A DNA stretch of 8,115 bases, taken from NCBI GenBank assembly GCA_964345695.1, contig CAYFSC010000140.1:1-8115 (forward strand), given 5' to 3'. Numbering within the stretch: the stretch's first letter is position 1; the number at the start of each line of letters is the position of its first letter. The translations under genes were made by a program, and so were the position numbers. A model generated the notes under the pieces. The model saw nothing but the letters and a program-made list of their open reading frames with translations. It did not search any database and was not told where the DNA came from. Positions 1-7,900 of the stretch are shown here, piece by piece. This stretch comes from CAYFSC01 sp964345695 (GTDB lineage: Bacteria; Bacteroidota; Rhodothermia; Rhodothermales; Salinibacteraceae).

Positions 1-172
1 CGCCCCCACCCCAACGCAGACCGTGGCCTGGACCGGCACAACGCATGAATCATGAACAGGCAGAGTGTGGAATCAATCAGTACGACGGACCCATGACGGT
101 GCGCGTGGCGACGCCGAACCCATTTCGATAGGCCGCGGCGCCTCTCGTGAGAAGTCCGGGCCACCGCAGGAG

Positions 173-2425
173 TTACGGACGGGAGGGCAAGTCGTTACCC
201 ACGGTGAACGCAACGGTTCGCTCTACGCGCGTCCCCGCCGTGTCGTCGGTCACCGCGACGGTGACGCGGACCGAGCGGTCGGCCTCCAGGTCGAGCGCCG
301 AGAGGTCGAGCGCGATGTATTCGTCGGTGCGGCGCGACGAGCCCCCATACGTAGCGCTCGTGCTCACAGCATCAGTCGCGCCGTCGTCCGACACGCTCGC
401 CCAGCCGTCGTCGGTCTTTGTCTCTACGGCGTAGTCGATGGTGTAGCGCGTGCGATCGTCGGCGTCGAACGTCAGATGATAGAGCTCAAAGTGAAGGAGC
501 AACGGCGTGTCCGGCGCGATGGCATCGAACGGATACGGCGACGACGCCTCTGCCCAGGTGGACGGCGGCGCGTCGGGCGTGTCGAGCGCACGCACCTGCA
601 CGTCGCTCATCTCAAGACGGCGTCCGTCGGCGCGGAGGGGCTGTACGGAGTCGACGCGCACCGTGGCCTCGCGGCGAAACCGTCCGACATCCACGACGCC
701 CGGCGCCGGCGCATCGGCGTCGAACTGCAGCCACTGGAGGGCCACGTGGTACGGCTCCGAGGCCCCGGGCATCGCGACCGTCCGCGGTTGCAGCAGGGAG
801 TCGCGGCGGACCGCGCTGTTCTCGATGACGTACTGCCGCGCCACGTCGGCCTGTCGCCGGTAGGCAGCGTCGTAGCGGACCCCGCTGAGACGGATGACCG
901 CCCCACGCGCTGCGTCGGGCGAGGCATTGTCCGGTGTCGCATCGAGGGCCGAGGCACGCAAGCCCCACGCCACGGCCACGCGCGTCGACCCCTCTGGCGT
1001 CAGAAAGCGAGCCGTACGCGCGGTAACCGGCAGCGGGGCCGCCGGGTTCGACCGCTCGCTGTACTGACGAGGCATCGCCTGCTTCCGACGCTTGGCGGCG
1101 GCCTCATCCTCGCGCCGCGCGCGCCGCACCATTCGCGACACGAACTGGTTCGGCGCGTCGATGCCCATTTGCGGGTTGGCGTACACGCGGCGCTCCTGCC
1201 CCATGCCGCCGCCCACGGTACGCCCCCCTCCGCGTGCACCGCCGGTGGCCTCCCGTGCCTCCGACACCGCAGCGCGTGTGGTCTGCCAGTCGGCGTACTT
1301 TGCGATGTCGGTAAACCGCGTGCTGAAGTCGGGGTGATACATCGCGAGGTTATGGTAGATGTACCGCATGGCCATGACCGCCGAATACGCAATGTTGAGC
1401 CCGCGGTCGGAGCTGCCCCGTCGCTGCCGCAGATGCTTCGGCAGCAGATCATTCGCGCGCGCGACCGCAAAGCAGCGGCGCGGCTTGGCGAACAGGTAGT
1501 AGCCCGACGCGTCGATCTGCGGATACGTCCACAGTTCGTTGTCCGGGAAGTCGGACGGGCTGACGGCCACCCCAAACCGGAACACCTCTTGGAAGAAGTC
1601 GCCGTCGTTGTACGTCACGGAATGCTGCTCTGCCGGTGCTCCGTACTGCAGATACACGTGTCCCCGATCGTCGAGGCCGCTCACGTGGGAGGAGCACGCG
1701 TATGCATTCTGCGCCCGGGCGAGACGCGCCACGTGCACGGTCAGGCGCTCGTTCGCGGCCGTGGACGGGTGCGGGTCGCGGCGGCGCCACCACGTTTGCA
1801 GGGCGTCGCCGCTTCCCTCCCGAAAGGTCCACGTTGACGGCTTCGTCTGTCGCGACTCGTGGATGACCTGGGCCAAGACCTCATCGTCCATCAGGGGCGC
1901 CATCTGCGCGACGTACCGGCGCGCGATGGCTGCCTCGGATGTCGGGGCATCGGGGCGCACGCGTCCCAAAAGCGTCAGGTAGGCATGGCGGGCTCGCTCC
2001 TCGTGGGCGTCGGTCGCGTCTGTGGGGAGCGTGCGGAGGTAGGCATCCAGGAGGCGAGTGGGCACGCGCTCGGCATCCCGCAGCGCGTCGATCCCACGGG
2101 CATACGCATGGCGCGCGTCCGCATCGTCTCCGCGGCGGCGGTGCGTTGTGCCCAGCCAGTACGCAGCGGCTCCATGCTGCGGCGACACGTAGCCGGGATG
2201 GCGCGCAACGAGTCCGTCGAGCACGGGCAACGCATCGTGCCCGCGGTCGCGCTCTACGAGATCAACCGCCACATTCAACGTGGCGGACGGGTGCGGGGCC
2301 TTCAGGGACATCGTTGATGCGAGGTCTTGCCCATGCGCCGGCGCGCCCCAGAGAGCAAGCGCCACAAGACATGCAGCAAGTGTGACGATGCTCCAATGTG
2401 AGGAATGTGAGGTACGTGTATGCAT
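173..2425 (-). CDS. GWxTD domain-containing exported protein
   Basis: This is a 750-residue exported protein of the GWxTD-domain family, whose biochemical role is not established. The signal peptide spans about 1-32, with cleavage likely at AHG|QD. Residues 45-150 are helical and Ala/Arg-rich and look TPR-like (AVDLVERDRGHDALPVLDGL). The GWxTD core begins with WWRRRDPHP at 212-220 and NER at 225-227. It continues with GLDDRGHVYLQYGAP at 250-264 and DNELWTYP at 295-302. The eponymous GWxTD motif before RG is degenerate here (SGLDD). A Gly-rich segment at 395-410 and an Arg/Lys-rich stretch at 430-457 interrupt the middle. The C-terminal third is beta-rich with family motifs MSDVQV (606-611), LLLHFELYHLTFD (642-654) and a closing strand RTVAFTV. 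ATG at 2425 is preferred over an in-frame GTG at 2434, which adds three residues. The stop is TAA. No Shine-Dalgarno sequence is visible. It lies 288 bases from the preceding operon, beyond a probable terminator. Confidence 0.9.
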   Translation of the reverse strand: MHTRTSHSSHWSIVTLAACLVALALWGAPAHGQDLASTMSLKAPHPSATLNVAVDLVERDRGHDALPVLDGLVARHPGYVSPQHGAAAYWLGTTHRRRGDDADARHAYARGIDALRDAERVPTRLLDAYLRTLPTDATDAHEERARHAYLTLLGRVRPDAPTSEAAIARRYVAQMAPLMDDEVLAQVIHESRQTKPSTWTFREGSGDALQTWWRRRDPHPSTAANERLTVHVARLARAQNAYACSSHVSGLDDRGHVYLQYGAPAEQHSVTYNDGDFFQEVFRFGVAVSPSDFPDNELWTYPQIDASGYYLFAKPRRCFAVARANDLLPKHLRQRRGSSDRGLNIAYSAVMAMRYIYHNLAMYHPDFSTRFTDIAKYADWQTTRAAVSEAREATGGARGGGRTVGGGMGQERRVYANPQMGIDAPNQFVSRMVRRARREDEAAAKRRKQAMPRQYSERSNPAAPLPVTARTARFLTPEGSTRVAVAWGLRASALDATPDNASPDAARGAVIRLSGVRYDAAYRRQADVARQYVIENSAVRRDSLLQPRTVAMPGASEPYHVALQWLQFDADAPAPGVVDVGRFRREATVRVDSVQPLRADGRRLEMSDVQVRALDTPDAPPSTWAEASSPYPFDAIAPDTPLLLHFELYHLTFDADDRTRYTIDYAVETKTDDGWASVSDDGATDAVSTSATYGGSSRRTDEYIALDLSALDLEADRSVRVTVAVTDDTAGTRVERTVAFTVGNDLPSRP

Positions 2426-2439
2426 GGTAGCCACCGTGG

Positions 2440-2520
2440 CCGGATGGACACATTACATTTCAAATAGCGATGCTGGAATCTTGATTCCGGTAGAATCGAC
2501 CGGTTTGAGGCTGCAATTTC
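2440..2520 (-). promoter_or_regulatory. probable promoter/operator region of the GWxTD gene
   Basis: This stretch upstream of the GWxTD start is clearly more AT-rich than its surroundings. It holds TATTTG on the minus strand (2461-2466), which resembles the TTTG part of the Bacteroidota -7 element, and TTGCAG (2511-2516) further upstream. No complete -33/-7 or -35/-10 pair with good spacing is visible. Two dyads lie inside: GGAATC-TT-GATTCC (2475-2488) and CCGGT-N7-ACCGG (2487-2503). The placement between a terminator-like hairpin and a start codon supports a promoter, but the exact elements are uncertain. Confidence 0.3.
2475..2488. repeat. 14-bp palindrome upstream of the GWxTD gene
   Basis: The palindrome is GGAATC, a 2-base centre TT, then GATTCC, on the plus strand. 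It lies about 50 bases upstream of the preferred ATG, a position suited to a small dimeric regulator. The symmetry is exact, but a 6-bp half-site can arise by chance, so an operator role is only a suggestion. Confidence 0.3.
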
Positions 2521-2575
2521 AATACATGACGGCACTGTGCAGACGTGCGTCGGAGGCGAGCGTGGATCTCAAACG

Positions 2576-2613
2576 TGCGAAGGCCCCTCCCGGTGCCGAG
2601 AGAGGCCTTCGCA
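2576..2613 (-). terminator. probable transcription terminator of the SusCD-lipoprotein operon
   Basis: A perfect 10-bp inverted repeat, TGCGAAGGCC (2576-2585) and GGCCTTCGCA (2604-2613), is extended inward by CTC/GAG after one mismatch. This leaves a GC-rich loop of about 10 bases. On the minus strand the stem is followed by CGTTTG, a very short T run, so a classical U-tract is weak. The position about 100 bases after the lipoprotein stop and before the next gene fits an operon end. The plus side has no T run, so minus-strand use is more likely. Confidence 0.6.
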
Positions 2614-2713
2614 GGATCGATCCGCATGTGAGCTGGGAGGCCGAGGTCTACCGGCCAACCAGCAGGGCTCTTGAATCCGTCGAGGGACGCCGTCGACAAA
2701 TGCCGATCGTCCG

Positions 2714-3199
2714 CTACTCGACGGTGATCGTGCGCGAGCGGTCAATGTCCGTACCGCCGCGGCCCACCTGCACGGTCTGCCCTCCCTCGGTTGAGGCGCC
2801 GGTGAGTTCCACCGTGGCGGTCTGGCCCGAGGTGGCCCCCGATGCGAGCGTCACGTCGATGGTCGCCTCGTCGAGGTCGGTACTCGACGTGTCGAACGGA
2901 ATGGTCACGGCGTTCTGGGGCGTCACCGATCCAAGAGCTGGGCCCGAGGCGTTGTACTCCACCGTGATGGCTTCGTTAATCGCCTCACCGGGCTCCATGG
3001 TCAGTGTCACGGTCGCACCGGCCGCTCCCGTCGGTGCATCGCCGCTGACGAATTCAACGAACGGGGCACCGTCTTCTGGGATGTTGGGCCGCAGCTCGTC
3101 ATTGCTGTCGGTCAGGGCCTCCTCACATCCGCTAAACAACAGCGCGGCCACGAGAGCCAGGGCGAGGAGTCCAACGTGTTTCGTCATAGAGGTCGTCAT
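2714..3199 (-). CDS. small acidic lipoprotein with one Calx-beta/Ig-like domain
   Basis: This 161-residue predicted lipoprotein has a hydrophobic signal at residues 10-22 and the lipobox FSGC, with Cys25 lipidated. After a short acidic linker (EEALTDSNDE), the rest alternates short beta strands and turns: about 47-52, 61-68, 77-84, 97-103, 111-119, 125-133 and 155-161. The pattern AITVEYN, then AVTIPFD, then EATIDVTLA resembles a Calx-beta or related Ig-like sandwich. That family call rests on pattern only. I count 23 Asp/Glu against 5 Lys/Arg over the whole protein, which fits a halophilic or calcium-binding surface protein. It follows the SusD gene by 92 bases in the same direction. Such genes next to SusCD pairs often encode accessory surface ligand-binding proteins, so that role is inferred. 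ATG at 3187 is an equally possible start (MTKHVGLL); both leave the signal intact. The stop is TAG. Confidence 0.85.
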   Translation of the reverse strand: MTTSMTKHVGLLALALVAALLFSGCEEALTDSNDELRPNIPEDGAPFVEFVSGDAPTGAAGATVTLTMEPGEAINEAITVEYNASGPALGSVTPQNAVTIPFDTSSTDLDEATIDVTLASGATSGQTATVELTGASTEGGQTVQVGRGGTDIDRSRTITVE

Positions 3200-3243
3200 A
3201 ACAAGTCAATATCGATGAGCAAAATGGACAGGATGCCGAAGGT

Positions 3244-3283
3244 CGCTCGCGGGAAGAAGCGGAGGTCGCCCTTCCCGCGAGCG
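3244..3283 (-). other. strong intercistronic stem-loop between SusD and lipoprotein genes
   Basis: A perfect 13-bp inverted repeat, CGCTCGCGGGAAG (3244-3256) and CTTCCCGCGAGCG (3271-3283), has a 14-base interior in which GCG and CGC can also pair. It begins 8 bases after the SusD stop codon. No T-tract follows on the minus strand, so it may protect the 3' end, mark a processing site or attenuate transcription rather than act as a full intrinsic terminator. The hairpin is seen directly; its role is inferred. Confidence 0.6.
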
Positions 3284-3291
3284 CAGAACGT

Positions 3292-4788
3292 TCAGTTCGA
3301 TCCTTCGAACCACATGGGCGTTTCCTGCTGCTGCGTCGGCGGCAGGTTCGGGTTCGTGGCCACCGGATCGGGCGGATACTCGTACCGGCGGATGATCGTC
3401 CCGAGTTGTGCGTTCGTGGGCGCCTCCAGCTCTGGCGTCTTGGTGCGGCGCCAGTGCGTCCAGTTCTCCGGATGGCGCTCGAAGAGGTCCAGCCACTGCT
3501 GCGTTCGAATGAAGGTGAGCGCCTCGTCCTGCGAGAGGCTGGCGAGATCCGGCAGCGCGTCGATGAATGCCTGCTTGTCCGCCTGTGGAATGGCGCCCGG
3601 CTTCTCGTCGAAGAAGTCCATGCTGGCCGTCACGCCGTCCTCCAGCTTCTGCTGGGCGACGGACGTGTTGCCTTGGCGCAGCGCCCACTCGGCCTCTTTC
3701 AGCAGCACCTCAGCCGCCGTGGCAAACCGCTCCGGATAGGTCGGGCGGTGGATGTTCGCGCTAATGGCCGAGGACGTACCGCCCAACGCCGGCACGGCTT
3801 CGAAGTCACCCGGCCCCGAACCAACAAACTCCCCGCTGGCATTCGGCGCGCAGTACGTGCTCAGGCGCGGATCGGTCACCGAGGTCTCGTTCTTCATCCG
3901 CGTGACGAGCTCGCTGTTGCAGGCGTACCAGATGTTGTCGGGCGCGCCGTCGCCGTTAGCGTCGAAGCTAAAGTCCTGCGACAGCTGAAAGAAGTTGTTT
4001 TCGTTTCCCTGATTGCCAGAGAACGGGAAGAGCATGTTGTCGGCGTTGGTGCGGATCAGCGGCTGGTCGAGCACTGAGTTGATCTCACCGGCCACGTCTT
4101 GGCCACCGCTGTCGAGCAGAAGCAGCGCGCGGAGCTTGATCGTGTTGCCGAATTTGCGCCACTGGTCCATATTGCCGTTGTAGAACACATCGCGGTCTTG
4201 GATGCCCGGCTGATCGAAATTGATCTGATTGACGGCCTCGTCGACCTGGTCAATCACGAAGCGGAGTACGTCTTCCTGCGCGTCGGGCGCCGGATTCGGA
4301 AACTCGTCCACTTCGTTGGCCTGCGAGGCGGGCACGGCGCCAAACATCTGCGTCAGGTTGAAGTAGGCGTAGGCCTGCAGGATTTTGGCCTGTGCGGCGA
4401 TGTTATTCTTGTCCGTCGGCAGCGATCCTTCTTCGGCTGCCTCCGCCGCATCGATGATCTGCTCCAGGTTCTCGCCGACATCGGTATACAGCTGGTTCCA
4501 GGTATTGCCCGTAGTGAAGGTGCTGACGCTGTAAAGCTCCGGGTTGTTGAACACCCCGGCAGCACCTGCCGACGCCCAGGTTTGCGCAAAGGAGTTCTGC
4601 CCGATGATCTCGATGTTCTTGTTCGAGGCCAGCTGCGCGGCCGCATCAATGAACACGAGCCCCGGCTCTCCGGCCACCTGTTCGGGCGAGGCATTATTGG
4701 GGTCATCGTTCACGTCGAGAAAGTCGTCGCACGCCGTCAGTGTACCAAGCACTGCGACGGCCAAAGCGAGTATCGTAAAGCGTTTCAT
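3292..4788 (-). CDS. SusD/RagB-family outer membrane lipoprotein (SusD-like_2 type)
   Basis: This 498-residue surface lipoprotein is the binding-lid partner of the upstream SusC protein. The signal peptide ends in the lipobox LTAC, with lipidated Cys20. It is followed by the family-typical DDFLDVNDDPNN; the acidic residues after the Cys fit a Bacteroidota surface-export signal. Helical TPR-like segments are at about 132-153 (AKILQAYAYFNLTQMFGAVP) and 203-225 (GNMDQWRKFGNTIKLRALLL). A further one at about 355-393 begins FATAAEVLLKEAEWAL. The C-terminal signatures are QQWLDLFERHPENWTHWRRT (430-449) and IIRRYEYPPDP (465-475). These match the SusD-like_2 branch (about 480-500 residues) rather than classical starch SusD. 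Cys290 and Cys313 are the only other cysteines and could form a disulfide. The start is ATG at 4788 with no Shine-Dalgarno sequence, normal for this phylum. The gene lies 155 bases after the SusC stop, across two stem-loops. The ligand is not predictable from sequence. Confidence 0.96.
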   Translation of the reverse strand: MKRFTILALAVAVLGTLTACDDFLDVNDDPNNASPEQVAGEPGLVFIDAAAQLASNKNIEIIGQNSFAQTWASAGAAGVFNNPELYSVSTFTTGNTWNQLYTDVGENLEQIIDAAEAAEEGSLPTDKNNIAAQAKILQAYAYFNLTQMFGAVPASQANEVDEFPNPAPDAQEDVLRFVIDQVDEAVNQINFDQPGIQDRDVFYNGNMDQWRKFGNTIKLRALLLLDSGGQDVAGEINSVLDQPLIRTNADNMLFPFSGNQGNENNFFQLSQDFSFDANGDGAPDNIWYACNSELVTRMKNETSVTDPRLSTYCAPNASGEFVGSGPGDFEAVPALGGTSSAISANIHRPTYPERFATAAEVLLKEAEWALRQGNTSVAQQKLEDGVTASMDFFDEKPGAIPQADKQAFIDALPDLASLSQDEALTFIRTQQWLDLFERHPENWTHWRRTKTPELEAPTNAQLGTIIRRYEYPPDPVATNPNLPPTQQQETPMWFEGSN

Positions 4789-4855
4789 GAGTATCGGTTG
4801 GGACAGTTCGTAGAGAAGACCTCAGGTTCTGGCGGGCATCGCGGGGCAATGTCAA

Positions 4856-4884
4856 GCAGCGCCCGATGCGATGCAGGCCGCTGC
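4856..4884 (-). other. second GC-rich stem-loop in the SusC-SusD gap
   Basis: GCAGCG (4856-4861) pairs with CGCTGC (4879-4884). It can be extended inward by CC/GG if a bulged base is allowed. It lies directly downstream, in transcription order, of the 4891-4920 hairpin, so the SusC-SusD gap carries two stem-loops in tandem. The stem is shorter and less certain than its neighbour, and no T run follows. Confidence 0.35.
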
Positions 4885-4890
4885 GCCGGG

Positions 4891-4920
4891 CGGAGGCCGC
4901 CCGTGCAGGCACGGCCTCCG
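4891..4920 (-). other. intercistronic stem-loop after the SusC gene
   Basis: CGGAGGCCG (4891-4899) and CGGCCTCCG (4912-4920) form a perfect 9-bp stem around a 12-base loop. An alternative inner pairing, CCGTGC (4901-4906) with GCACGG (4909-4914), competes with it. It starts 23 bases after the SusC stop and lacks a following T-tract. It could lower SusD expression relative to SusC, or stabilise the upstream message. This role is inferred. Confidence 0.55.
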
Positions 4921-4943
4921 AGGCGCGACACTTGGCCGTCGGG

Positions 4944-7900
4944 TTAGAAGGACACGTTCAGCGTGGCGCCGAAGGTCGTGGTGTTCGGGAGGTTGTTAAA
5001 CTCCACGCCCTGACCAATCGTGGCCCCGGCTCCGAAGAGGTTTGTCTCCGGGTCGATGTGGGGAACTTCGCTGTAGAGAAGCAGCAGGTTGCGTCCCTGT
5101 GCGGTCAGCGATGCGCTGCGGACGCCGAACTGGCTAAACCAGCGCTGCGGGAACGTGTAGGTGAGCGAGACCTCGCGGAGCTTCACGTACGACGCGTCGA
5201 ACACGCCGCTCTCGATGATGCTCTGGTCGGAGTGCTGCTGCCAGAAATCCTGCATGCTCTGCACGGGCACATCGTTCGGGCGCGTCTCGACGATCTCGCC
5301 CTGATCATTGCGCTCGGTGACGATGACGCCGTCATCGACGAAGGTGCCGCCGCGGTTGGCCGCGGTCTCGGCCGCCAGGCCGCTCGACCGCAGGTCTTGC
5401 ACCGTCGAGGAGAACAGGTTGCCGCCCTGTTTCCAATCGAGCAGGAAGTTAAGATCGAAGTTCCAGAGCGAGACCGTGTTCGAGAAGCCGATCTTGAAGT
5501 CGGGGTACAGGTCGCCGAGCGCCTTGTCTTCGCCGGTCTGGCGGAGGCCTGTCTCCGGGTTGATGATCACCTTGCCCGTGTTGGGATCCCGCGCCCATCC
5601 TACACCAAAGAGCTGAATTTCTTCACCGGGCCGTGCGCGCACCTGCAGGCCGTTGAAGCCGCTCTGCAGCGTGAGCTCATTGACGCCCTCTGCGAGCGAC
5701 TCGACCGTGTTGTCGTTCTGCGAGAAGTTAAGGTTCGTGCGCCACGCGACGTTCTCCCGCGTAATAAGACCACTGGTCAGATTCACCTCGATGCCCGTGT
5801 TCGACACCGTGCCCACGTTCGTGCGCAGGGCGCTGAAGCCGCTGGACGGCGGCGTCGGCAGCGAAATGATCTGGTCCTCGGTCTCCTGGTCGTAGTACGT
5901 GAAGTCGAGATTGACGCGGCCATTGAAAAGGCCGAGTTCGGTACCAATCTCAAAGGACTTCTGCGTCTGCGGCTCCAGATCGGTGGGCGGCACCGTGTCG
6001 CTCGCGTCGAAGGCCGTCAGGCCGTTGAACGGGAACGTGATGTCCGTACCGAACTGCCCGAAGACGCCGGAGTCCGGAATGAAGTCGAACGTAAGCTGGT
6101 GCGGGTCCTCGTCACTCCCCACCTCGGCGTAATTGGCTCGGAGCTTTCCGTAGGAGATGAAGGGCACGTCGATGTCGTACTCCTGATCCAGCAAGTCTGT
6201 AAACACCAGACTTCCGCTGATCGACGGATAGAAGAAGGAGCGGTTGTCCTCCGGGAGCGTCGAGCTCCAGTCGTTGCGTCCGGTCAGCGTGAGGAACGCG
6301 TAGTCGCGGAAGCCGACCGTCACGTCGCCGTAGACGCCGATGATGCGGCGCTGCGACTCGAAGTTCGTCGGCGTGTTGCTGTTCGCGTTCGAGAAGTTGA
6401 AGAGCTGCCCCACGTTCAGATTCTGGGACAGGTTTCGGTCCCGCTCGAACTCCTCAACGTTAATGTTGTGACCGACGATCGTCTGCAGACTGAAGTCCTC
6501 ATTGATGTCATTGTCGGTGCGAACCGTGAAGTCGTGGTCGATCTGCAGCTCCAGAATGTTATCGTCGGTGAACTCGCCCTGCGCAGCCCCGCGCGTTGTT
6601 TTCAGATTGCGTTCGCGGCGCGTCTCGCTAATGACATCCGTCCCGATGTCCTCACGGATCGAGAGCCAATCGGTGATTTGATAGCCCACCTGCACCGACC
6701 CGAAGAGGCGCTCCACATCCGTCGTAAAGACGTTCTTGTTGGCCGTCCAGAACGGGTTGTTGGAGAAGTCCGTCAGCGGGATCTGCTCGCCGGCTTCATT
6801 CTGGAAGTTGTTCTCCAGCAGATCCGCCGAGAGGTTGCGCGGCAGGCCGTTCACGATGGCCACGAGCGTGTTCGGGTCGTTCCCGCCGCTGGCAACGCGT
6901 CCCTGTGTTTGCTCATCAATGTAGTTGAACGAGAGCGAGGCGTTGAGCTTGTCTTCGTACGCCGAGGTGCGGAACGTCCCGTTCACGTTGTACCGGTCGA
7001 GCTCCGAGTTCGGCGCGATGCCGCCCGTAATGTCTTGCGAGAGGCCAAGACGGAAGGAGCCAATGTCGCCGCTGTTCGAGAACGAGACGCTGTTGTTGTA
7101 CGAAACGCCCGTATCGTAGAAGTCCGACACGTTGTCATCCGCTGCCGTGAGCGGCACGGTGTCACCGGTGAAAATTTCAACCGGCTGGCCCTCCATGCGC
7201 GGTCCCCATCCGTTGAGGTCCTGCACATCGTACTTGCCGAGACTCCCGGGTCCGTACTGATCCTGGAAGTCGGGCAGTACCGTAGGCCGCGAGCCGGTGA
7301 CCGACGACGAGAACGACGCCGAGGCCGGCTGATTGGCGCCCGACTTCGTTTCGATCAGCACCACGCCGTTCTTGGCACGTTGGCCGTACAGTGCGGCGGC
7401 CGCACCGCCCTTCAGGACGTTGATCGACTCAATCGAGTTCGGGTCGATCTGTCCGGCTTTGTTGCCCGTGTCGTACGTCCCAACGAGGCGACTGCCCGAC
7501 GAGATGTTGGAGTTCGACACCGGCGTTCCGTCGATGACGAAGAGCGGCTGGTTCTCTCCGCTCAGCGAGGCGATTCCGCGCAGGATGATGCGCGCGCCGC
7601 CTCCCACATTCCCGGACTGTGACGTAATCTCGAGCCCCGGCACCTTGCCACTCAGGTTGTTCACGAGGTTGCTCTCCTTCACGTCCGTGAGGTCGGCCGA
7701 CGACACGCTGCTGACCGAGTAGCCGAGCGAGCGGGCCTGCCGCTGTACCTGCTGCGCTGTCACGACGACCTCATCGAGCTCTCCGGCCGAGGGCTGCAGC
7801 TCAAAGTCGCGCTCCACCGTCTGGTTGGCGTCCACCGTTACGGTGCGCCGAATGGTCGTGTATCCCACGAACGACACAGACAGGCGGTGCTCCCCCACCG

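Noticed and set aside
1..172. Possible end of another gene or a terminator downstream of the GWxTD gene
   Set aside because: The longest plus-strand frame entering from the left edge stops near 131 and has no distinctive residues. Only 3-4 bp stems (for example AGGC/GCCT at 130-143) are visible and no T run follows.
65..1837. A 590-codon open frame on the plus strand opposite the GWxTD gene
   Set aside because: The translation is Arg/His/Gly-rich with no family motif, and the opposite strand has clear GWxTD-family signatures and a signal peptide.
2679..2697. Small inverted repeat GTCGA/TCGAC just after the lipoprotein stop
   Set aside because: The stem is only 5 bp with a 9-base interior, and a much better hairpin lies farther downstream. 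Such short GC-rich dyads are expected by chance here.
2460..2699. A 79-codon minus-strand frame in the gap between the lipoprotein and GWxTD genes
   Set aside because: It would need a TTG start, has no ribosome-binding site, runs through the strong 2576-2613 hairpin and the AT-rich promoter-like region, and shows no recognisable motif.
2280..3218. A 312-codon plus-strand frame across the lipoprotein gene and its downstream gap
   Set aside because: It runs antisense to a good lipoprotein signal and beta-domain pattern, crosses the terminator-like hairpin, and has Ser/Val/Ala low-complexity translation.
4866..7622. A 918-codon open frame on the plus strand opposite the SusC gene
   Set aside because: The minus-strand SusC protein shows signal peptide, plug, TonB box and barrel motifs. 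The plus frame translates to Arg/Val/Glu-rich sequence with no recognisable domain, typical of antisense shadows in high-GC genes.
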